NCBI GenBank assembly: GCA_945878355.1
Contig: CAMCTC010000013.1
Span: forward strand, 11,125 to 75,124
From: Bordetella parapertussis
GTDB lineage: Bacteria; Pseudomonadota; Gammaproteobacteria; Burkholderiales; Burkholderiaceae_C
DNA length: 64,000 nucleotides
Reading direction: 5' to 3'
Each line of letters begins with the position of its first letter. Position 1 is the first letter of the stretch. This document shows, in pieces, positions 58,476 through 64,000 of the stretch. The notes under the pieces were generated by a model. The model made no database searches, had not been told where the DNA came from, and saw only the letters and a program-made list of their open reading frames with translations. The translations under genes were made by a program, and so were the position numbers.

Positions 58476-59260
58476 ATCCCGGCCTGAACCCAATCCTGCA
58501 CAGCCCGATGCTGGACTTCGTCCAGCTCTGGGTCTACCTGTCGGCCACGCCCTTGTTCGGCCTGACCGCCACGCTGGTGACCTATGTGCTGGCGCAGGCC
58601 TTCTACCAGCGCATGCAACATGCCCCCTGGGCCAACCCGGTGGCCTGGACGGTGGCGCTGCTGGCGCTGTTGCTGAGCATCTCCAACACGCCCTACCCCA
58701 CCTACTTCTCGGGCGCGCAGTTCATCCACTTCCTGCTCGGGCCGGCGGTGGTGGCGCTGGGCTGGCCCTTGTGGCAGCGCCGGGCGCAGCTGCGCCAGCG
58801 CGGGCTGGCGCTGCTGGCCGCCGCGCTGGTGGGCGGCAGTGTGGCCGCGCTCAGCGCGGTGGCCATAGGCTGGGCGCTGGGGCTGCCGGCCGAGCTGCTG
58901 CGCACGCTGGTGCCCAAATCGGTGACCGCGCCGGTGGCGATGGGCATCGCCGATCAGATCGGCGGCATTCCGGCACTGGCGGCGATGTTCGCGCTGCTCA
59001 CCGGCCTGGTGGGCGCGCTGAGCGCCAAATACCTGTTCGATGCGCTGCGCATCCGCGAGCCCGAGGTGCGCGGCTTTGCGCTGGGCACCACCTCACATGG
59101 AATAGGTGCGGCGCGCGCGATGCAGGTCCACCCCGATGCCGGCGCATATGCCGGCATGGCGCTGGGCGTGCAAGCCTTGCTGGCCTCCCTGCTGATTCCA
59201 CTGGCCGTGCCCCTCTTCGACTCGCTGCTGCCCGCGCTGCAGCACCTCTTTCAGCCTTGA
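58472..59260 (+). CDS. LrgB-family membrane protein
   Basis: A 262-residue inner-membrane protein with about seven TM helices. The LrgB signature is [14 protein letters not shown] (about residues 88-101), and [20 protein letters not shown] (about 147-166) is the conserved centre. [13 protein letters not shown] (about 206-218) is also typical. Translationally coupled to lrgA and followed by glcF after 16 bases, so it belongs to the glycolate operon. Confidence 0.92.
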   Translation: MNPGLNPILHSPMLDFVQLWVYLSATPLFGLTATLVTYVLAQAFYQRMQHAPWANPVAWTVALLALLLSISNTPYPTYFSGAQFIHFLLGPAVVALGWPLWQRRAQLRQRGLALLAAALVGGSVAALSAVAIGWALGLPAELLRTLVPKSVTAPVAMGIADQIGGIPALAAMFALLTGLVGALSAKYLFDALRIREPEVRGFALGTTSHGIGAARAMQVHPDAGAYAGMALGVQALLASLLIPLAVPLFDSLLPALQHLFQP

Positions 59261-59276
59261 AGCCCAAGACCCAAAA

Positions 59277-60521
59277 ATGCAGACCGCACTCGCCCCCCAG
59301 TACCTTGGCACGCCCGATGGCGAGGCGGCCGAGGCCATCCTGCGCAAATGCGTGCATTGCGGCTTTTGCACCGCCACCTGCCCGACCTACCAGTTGCTCG
59401 GCGACGAGCTGGACGGCCCGCGCGGCCGCATCTACTTGATGAAGCAGGTGCTCGAAGGCGCTGCGCCGACCCGCGCCACCCAGCTGCACCTAGACCGTTG
59501 CCTGACTTGCCGCAACTGCGAGACCACCTGCCCGAGCGGCGTGCAGTACGGCGCGCTGCTGGAGATCGGCCGTCGCGTTGTCGATGCCCAGGTCCAGCGC
59601 CCAGCGACCGAGCGCACCGTGCGCTGGCTGCTCAAGCAAGGCCTGAGCTCGCCGCTGTTCAAGCCGGCGATGGCGCTGGGCAAGCTGGCCCGGCCGCTGC
59701 TGCCCAAATCGCTCAAGGACAAGGTGCCCGGCGCGAGCCACCCGCGCGAGCACCTCTGGCCCAAGCGCGAGCATGCTCGCAAGGTCTTGATGCTGATGGG
59801 CTGCGTGCAGCCGGCGATGAGCCCGAACATCAACGCCGCCACCGCCAGAGTGCTGGACGCTGCCGGCATCCAGACCCTGGTGGCTGAAGAGGCCGGCTGC
59901 TGCGGCGCCCTCAAGACCCACCTGAACGACCAGGCCGGCGGCCTGGTCGACATGCGGCGCAACATCGACGCCTGGTGGCCACTGGTCAGCGCAGGCGCGG
60001 TCGAGGCCATCGTGATGAACGCGTCGGGCTGCGGCGCGATGGTCAAGAATTACGGCCATGCGCTGGCCGCGGACCCGGACTACGCGGACAAGGCCAGCCG
60101 CATCGCCGAACTCACCCGCGACCTCAGCGAACTGCTGCCCGACATCGTCACCGCCCTCAAGCCCAGCTTCGCAGCGCGCAGCGGCGGGACGACCCGCCTT
60201 GCCTTCCACCCGCCTTGCACGCTGCAGCACGCACAGCAACTGCGGGGCGGTGTCGAGGTCGGCTTGCGCGAACTCGGCTTCGACGTCGCGGTGGCGACGA
60301 ACGAGAGCCATCTGTGCTGCGGCTCGGCCGGCACCTATAGCGTGCTGCAACCCAAGCTGGCGCACCAGCTGCGAGACCGCAAGCTGGTCAACCTGGCCGA
60401 GCTGCAGCCCGACGCCATCGTGTCGGCCAACATCGGCTGCATCAGCCACCTGCAGAGCGGCACCGCCACACCGGTCAAGCATTGGGTCGAGGCACTGGAC
60501 GAGGCGCTGACCCAGGGCTGA
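59277..60521 (+). CDS. glcF: Glycolate oxidase iron-sulfur subunit GlcF
   Basis: A 414-residue protein with two 4Fe-4S motifs, [14 protein letters not shown] (about residues 23-36) and [14 protein letters not shown] (about 76-89). It also has two CCG cysteine-rich domains seen as GCCGALKTH (about 204) and CCGSAGTYS (about 345). It passes electrons from the GlcD/GlcE flavins to the quinone pool. It is the last gene of the operon. Confidence 0.94.
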   Translation: MQTALAPQYLGTPDGEAAEAILRKCVHCGFCTATCPTYQLLGDELDGPRGRIYLMKQVLEGAAPTRATQLHLDRCLTCRNCETTCPSGVQYGALLEIGRRVVDAQVQRPATERTVRWLLKQGLSSPLFKPAMALGKLARPLLPKSLKDKVPGASHPREHLWPKREHARKVLMLMGCVQPAMSPNINAATARVLDAAGIQTLVAEEAGCCGALKTHLNDQAGGLVDMRRNIDAWWPLVSAGAVEAIVMNASGCGAMVKNYGHALAADPDYADKASRIAELTRDLSELLPDIVTALKPSFAARSGGTTRLAFHPPCTLQHAQQLRGGVEVGLRELGFDVAVATNESHLCCGSAGTYSVLQPKLAHQLRDRKLVNLAELQPDAIVSANIGCISHLQSGTATPVKHWVEALDEALTQG

Positions 60522-60606
60522 GCCAGGGGGCACTGGCCAGAATCGCCCAGGTTCGGCTGGGCAAAGTGGGCCCGATTCGGCAACAGCCCCGCCGTGTCCC
60601 CAGCGC

Positions 60607-61560
60607 TCACGCCGATCCAGGCTGCGGCCGCAGCGCCCAGCTGACACCGGCGATCAGCAGCAGCACACCGACGCCGGTCAGCAGCGGCGGCCAATGGCCG
60701 CGCAGCAACTGGGCGTAGGCCAATGCCGACAAGGTTTCGAACACGATCAACTGGCCCACCAGCGCGGTGGGCAGGCGCTGACTGGCCTCGTTCCAGCACA
60801 GCGTGCCCAACCAACTGGCGAACAGGCCGATCGCCAGCATCAGCCCCACAAAAACCGCTGGCCGCGGCCCTAGCGGCATCTCCAGCGCCAAACCGCTGAC
60901 CGCAGCCCAGGCCCAGAAACCGCCATAGCCCAGCAGCGCCAGCGGCAACGTCGCCACACCCTGCGCCGTGGCCCAGGCGCGCGGACTGCGGTCGGGGTGG
61001 TGGCGCAGCCAGTCGGCGTTGCGCATCGGGTACCAGGTCCAGCAGGCCACAGCGCCCAACGCCAACAGCGCGCCGCGCGAATGACCGGCCAGGTCAGCCG
61101 CCGGGCCTGCGCGATCCAACTCGGCCTGGTTGACGCAGGCAATGCCCGCAGCGATCAGCAACAACGAAGGCGCCAACTGTCGCCAGGACAAGCCCGCCTC
61201 GCGCCGACCCTGCGCCAGACCATCGCGCAGCCTGCTGCAGACCGCGATCACCACCGGCAGCGTGCCGATGATCATCGTTGGCAGCGGACCGCCGGCCTGC
61301 GCGATCGCGCTGGCCAGGAACAGGTAGTAAACGATGTTGCCGACCAGTCCGAGCTTGGCCGCCTCGATCCAGTCGGCCCGGCTGAGCTGGGCCACCCGAT
61401 CCCGGTCCAGCCAGGCCAGCGGCAAGGCAATCAGGCCAAACGCCAGGTAGCGGCCGAAAGACTGCAGCGCCGGCGGGTAGTCGGGCAGCAGCAGCGGGCC
61501 GATGAACACCAGGCCCCACATCAGGCCCGCAGCCAGCGCAAACAAGGTCCCTGTCAACAT
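60607..61560 (-). CDS. EamA/DMT-family exporter
   Basis: A 317-residue drug/metabolite transporter with about ten TM helices in two EamA halves. The N-terminus MLTGTLFALAAGLMWGLVFIG is the first helix. Pro/Gly-rich SAIAQAGGPLPTMIIGTLP and FASWLGTLCWNEASQRLP follow. Members export amino acids or metabolites. The ATG at 61560 is used; the apparent upstream extension lies in repeat copy 4. Confidence 0.88.
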   Translation of the reverse strand: MLTGTLFALAAGLMWGLVFIGPLLLPDYPPALQSFGRYLAFGLIALPLAWLDRDRVAQLSRADWIEAAKLGLVGNIVYYLFLASAIAQAGGPLPTMIIGTLPVVIAVCSRLRDGLAQGRREAGLSWRQLAPSLLLIAAGIACVNQAELDRAGPAADLAGHSRGALLALGAVACWTWYPMRNADWLRHHPDRSPRAWATAQGVATLPLALLGYGGFWAWAAVSGLALEMPLGPRPAVFVGLMLAIGLFASWLGTLCWNEASQRLPTALVGQLIVFETLSALAYAQLLRGHWPPLLTGVGVLLLIAGVSWALRPQPGSA

Positions 61561-61591
61561 CCGCTGAGGGTAACCGGCGCAGCCGGCTTGG

Positions 61592-61671
61592 CTCTCAAGC
61601 AAATGTGGTTTTGCCACTTTGTTTGACCCCCATGGGGGCCGGCCGGCTTCGGCCGGCCTCGGGGCGCTCAA
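61592..61671 (+). repeat. Dispersed palindromic repeat, copy 4
   Basis: A full-length copy between the EamA gene start and the enoyl-CoA hydratase 3' end. Its terminal GCGCTCA supplies the TGA stop codon of the hydratase gene on the minus strand (61668-61670). The palindrome GGCCGGCTTCGGCCGGCC is complete. Confidence 0.88.
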
Positions 61672-62504
61672 TGCCCGCTGAATTTGGCCTGGCGCTTCTC
61701 GACGAAGTGGGCCACGCCTTCCTTGAAGTCCTCACTGCCAAAGCTGCCCAGCATCTCGTGGTTGCCAACCTCGACCGCTTGGCGCATCGACAACTGGCCG
61801 ACCGCCCAGAGCTGGCGCTTGATCACCGCCATCGAGCGCGGCGAGACGTTGTCGGCCAGGTCGGTGGCGTAAGCGCGCACTGCGGCCATCAGCTCGGCAG
61901 CCGGCGTGACCTGGTCGACCACACCCATGCGCAGCGCTTCCTCGGCGTCGAACTTGCGCGCCGACATCAGCAGGTCCAGCGAGTTCGACAACCCGGCCAC
62001 CCGCGGCAGCGTGTAGCTGATGCCGTGCTCGGCGATCAGGCCGCGGCGCGCGAAGGCCGTGGTGAAGCGGGCCTCGGTCGCGGCAAAACGGCGGTCGCAG
62101 TACAGCGCGTAGACCAAACCGAGACCGGCGCAGGCGCCGTTGATCGCCGCCAGGATGGGCTTGGGCACCGCCGGGAAATACGAGTGCTGGGTCTGGTAGT
62201 CGGGGCTGGACGCGGGGTCGAAAGGCGCGCCAGCAGCAGCCTCGGCGCTGTTGCCGCCCGCACCTGCCGCGCGGCCCCGGTTGCTGATGGTGTTGAGGTT
62301 GTTCATGTCGGCACCGGCGCAAAAACCCCGGCCCGCGCCGGTCAGCACGATCACCCGAACGCCGGGGTCGTCGCTGGCCACGCGCATCGCGGCGCGCAGT
62401 TCGTCGCCCATCGTGCCGGTGTAGGCGTTGAGCCGGTCCGGACGGTTCAGCGTGATGGTCGCGATGCGATCGGCAACGTCGTACAGGATTTCGGTATAGC
62501 TCAT
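61668..62504 (-). CDS. Enoyl-CoA hydratase/isomerase
   Basis: A 278-residue crotonase-fold enzyme. Characteristic segments are ITLNRPDRLNAYTGTM (about 19-34), GAGRGFCAGADMNNL (about 65-79, oxyanion hole) and AAINGACAGLGLVYALYCD with FTTAFARRGLIAEHG (about 125-165). The Glu residues of the classical hydratase pair are not both obvious, so it may be an isomerase or hydrolase. AAGGAG precedes the ATG at 62504. Confidence 0.9.
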   Translation of the reverse strand: MSYTEILYDVADRIATITLNRPDRLNAYTGTMGDELRAAMRVASDDPGVRVIVLTGAGRGFCAGADMNNLNTISNRGRAAGAGGNSAEAAAGAPFDPASSPDYQTQHSYFPAVPKPILAAINGACAGLGLVYALYCDRRFAATEARFTTAFARRGLIAEHGISYTLPRVAGLSNSLDLLMSARKFDAEEALRMGVVDQVTPAAELMAAVRAYATDLADNVSPRSMAVIKRQLWAVGQLSMRQAVEVGNHEMLGSFGSEDFKEGVAHFVEKRQAKFSGH

Positions 62505-62604
62505 GATCAAGGTCTCCTTGGGTTGGATGGTCATCGCGGCGTGGCAATGGCCGAGAGTCTATGAATTCTCGCGCTGCATGATGCCAAGCTTCTGCGCCTG
62601 GGGC

Positions 62605-62817
62605 TCAAAGGTCGATGCACAAGATGGTGACGTCATCGCGCCTGACCTGGTGGCCTTGCCATTGGCGAAGCGATTGCGCCAAGGCCTGGACCGCCTCGCT
62701 GGCGCTCGCGTCGACGGTGTTGGAGAAAACCTGCTGCACCCCTCTGTAACCATAAGCCAGCGTGGGCTGTGCCTCGCAGACCGTGTCGGTGACGTCGATG
62801 CTGACCCGCTCGAAATT
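62605..62817 (-). pseudogene. Remnant of a PP2C/SpoIIE-type phosphatase C-terminus
   Basis: Read on the minus strand, codons give ERVSIDVTDTVCEAQPTLAY, then GYRGVQQVFSNTVDASASEA, VQALAQSLRQWQGHQVRRDD and VTILCIDL before a TGA at 62605. This matches the extreme C-terminus of SpoIIE/PP2C serine phosphatases, which ends DDVTIL. There is no start or N-terminal domain; it directly abuts an unrelated fragment at about 62811-62826. Confidence 0.6.
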
Positions 62818-62957
62818 CTTCGGGCATCAGCGCGGCGAGAAATCCCGAGGCCGTCATCGCCTAGACAAACGCGGTCGGGTAGGCGTCGCGCTTGTCGAGG
62901 TCGCGCCAGTATTCGCTGGGAAAGTCGACGCAGATGCGCCGCAGCCAGTGCACAGGC
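62812..62957 (-). pseudogene. Remnant of an acyl-CoA dehydrogenase N-terminus
   Basis: The minus strand encodes LRRICVDFPSEYWRDLDKRD and AYPTAFV, then an in-frame TAG at 62861-62863, and continues AMTASGFLAALMPEEF. This is the N-terminal helical segment of acyl-CoA dehydrogenases (typically ...DEYWRxLDxxxxYPxAFVxALTxAGWLAALIPEEYGG). It is broken by the stop codon and lost after MPEEF, where another gene fragment begins. Confidence 0.65.
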
Positions 62958-62960
62958 AGG

Positions 62961-63773
62961 TCAGCGCGCCTGGAACCTGGGTTTGCGTTTCTCGTTGAAA
63001 GCGCGAACGCCTTCGAGCCGGTCTTCGGTCACCACCAGCCGGTTGTAGGCCTCGATCTCGAAGCGGTAACCGGTCAGCAAGTCGGTCTGAAGCCCGTGGT
63101 GGATAGACTTCTTGGCCTGGCGGATCGACAGCGGCGCATTGCCGGCGATCGTGCTGGCGACCTGACGGACCTGCGCCATCAGCGCGCTTGTGTCCTCGAG
63201 CACGCCGCTGACCATGCCCCAGTCCATCGCCTGCTGGGCCGTGAAAGCCTGGGCCGTGAAGATCAACTCCTTGGCACGCCGCTCGCCGACCGCACGCGCC
63301 AGGGTCTGGGTGCCACCGCCGCCAGGCATGATGCCCAGACGCGTCTCCGACAGCGCAAAGCGGGCGCTTCGCACTGCATAGGCGAAGTCGCAGCCCAGCG
63401 CCATCTCGCAGCCGCCGCCATAGGCGTGACCGTTGACCGCAGCGATCACCGGCACCTGGCACTCCAGCTGCGTCATGAACGAGCGCTCGAACAACTCGTG
63501 TTGCGCGCGCCAGACTTCGTTGCTCATGCCGTCGCGTTCCTTGAGGTCGCCACCGGCGCAAAAACCGCGTTCGCCGGCCCCGGTGAGGACGACGCAGCGG
63601 ACCTCACCGGGCTCGGCCGCGAGCCTGGTCCAGAGGTCCAGGGTGTCGCGCCCCATCTGGGTGTTGATCGCGTTGAGCCTGTCCGGACGGTTCAGTGTGA
63701 CGGTCAACACGCCGTCGCCGTCTTGCTCGAGGGCCAGCGTCTGGTAAGCGGGAAAGGTGGAAGCGTTCGTCAT
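62961..63773 (-). CDS. Enoyl-CoA hydratase
   Basis: A 270-residue crotonase-family protein. It has VTLNRPDRLNAINTQMG (about 25-41), GERGFCAGGDLKERDG (about 67-82, oxyanion hole), and the catalytic Glu pair in GGGCEMALGCDFAYA (about 121-135) and ALSETRLGIMPGGGGTQ (about 141-157). The C-terminus FNEKRKPRFQAR fits the family. It precedes the ACAD remnant by four bases, as if a dehydrogenase gene once followed it in a beta-oxidation operon. Confidence 0.93.
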   Translation of the reverse strand: MTNASTFPAYQTLALEQDGDGVLTVTLNRPDRLNAINTQMGRDTLDLWTRLAAEPGEVRCVVLTGAGERGFCAGGDLKERDGMSNEVWRAQHELFERSFMTQLECQVPVIAAVNGHAYGGGCEMALGCDFAYAVRSARFALSETRLGIMPGGGGTQTLARAVGERRAKELIFTAQAFTAQQAMDWGMVSGVLEDTSALMAQVRQVASTIAGNAPLSIRQAKKSIHHGLQTDLLTGYRFEIEAYNRLVVTEDRLEGVRAFNEKRKPRFQAR

Positions 63774-63884
63774 GTCTTGCCTTGATGCGCAAAGTGGAGT
63801 GATGATTGTGTTCGCCCAATGCTGGCGCAGCCCAGGTCGGCGCCCGCCTAGCCCTGCCCTTGCCCCACAATTTCAGCAATGCCG

Positions 63885-64000
63885 TCACGGTCTGAGCGAA
63901 TAGCCGTCACACATTGCCTGGAGTTGTCTGTAGCCCTGCCACAGCAATTGGTGCCCCGGGGGTGGGTCGCTGGCGCGACCGAGATAGCCGCCCAAGCGGG
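63885..64000 (-). mobile_element. IS4-family (Tn5-like) transposase, C-terminus, cut by the right edge
   Basis: The last 37 codons before a TGA at 63885 read RLGGYLGRASDPPPGHQLLW, then QGYRQLQAMCDGYSLRP. The LGGYLGR-x3-D-x2-PG-x4-LW-x-G pattern is typical of the C-terminus of Tn5-type IS4 transposases. The rest of the gene lies outside the window. The inverted repeat of the insertion sequence should lie between 63774 and 63884, but I could not identify it. Confidence 0.65.

Overview
This is one contiguous stretch of a high-GC bacterial chromosome, and the gene content points to a betaproteobacterium of the order Burkholderiales (Rubrivivax/Leptothrix/Comamonadaceae-like). Evidence includes a Bug-type solute receptor, the DUF3567 family, a PhaM-type PHA granule protein, the proteobacterial single-domain GshA, a methionine synthase split into two genes with an S-adenosylhomocysteine (SAH) riboswitch, and a TorF-glnK-amtB nitrogen operon. 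No rRNA, tRNA or CRISPR array was seen. Most of the sequence is ordinary core and catabolic chromosome.

Layout. 0-9 kb: glutathione transferase, acyl-CoA ligase, two MFS transporters, Bug receptor, amidase and SDR. 9.6-14.4 kb: a branched-chain-type binding protein, a DUF4743 Nudix hydrolase, then cytochrome b561 with three tandem YceI genes. 14.8-23.1 kb: a CoA-transferase coupled to an alpha/beta hydrolase, a LytS/LytTR two-component pair, a lipoprotein, a quinone oxidoreductase and unknowns. 23.2-28.2 kb: a complete livKHMGF-like ABC operon that ends with an L-2-amino-thiazoline-4-carboxylate hydrolase-like gene. 28.4-39.1 kb: an amine oxidoreductase, rep, an AEC carrier, priA, a 775-bp AT-richer intergenic region with two DnaA-box repeats, kup and gshA.

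39.3-54.7 kb: amtB-glnK-TorF transcribed leftward from a well-formed sigma-54 promoter with an upstream NtrC site, then comM, an MFS gene, metH in two pieces around a convergent Uma2 gene, DUF3567, DUF3108, an FAA hydrolase, a retropepsin-like protease, phaM and FIST. 54.8-60.5 kb: a glycolate oxidase operon glcD-glcE-methyltransferase-lrgA-lrgB-glcF. Because the plastid glycolate/glycerate carrier PLGG1 is an LrgAB homologue, the operon suggests a glycolate carrier made together with its oxidase. 60.6-64 kb: an EamA exporter, two enoyl-CoA hydratases separated by a mosaic of two gene remnants, and the C-terminus of an IS4/Tn5-type transposase running off the right edge.

Four copies of a ~70-80 bp palindromic intergenic repeat lie at 9.4, 10.8, 20.3 and 61.6 kb. 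The strongest leads for novelty are the lrgAB-glc linkage, the DnaA-box repeat pair between priA and kup, the dispersed repeat, and the hydrolase-like gene closing the Liv operon.
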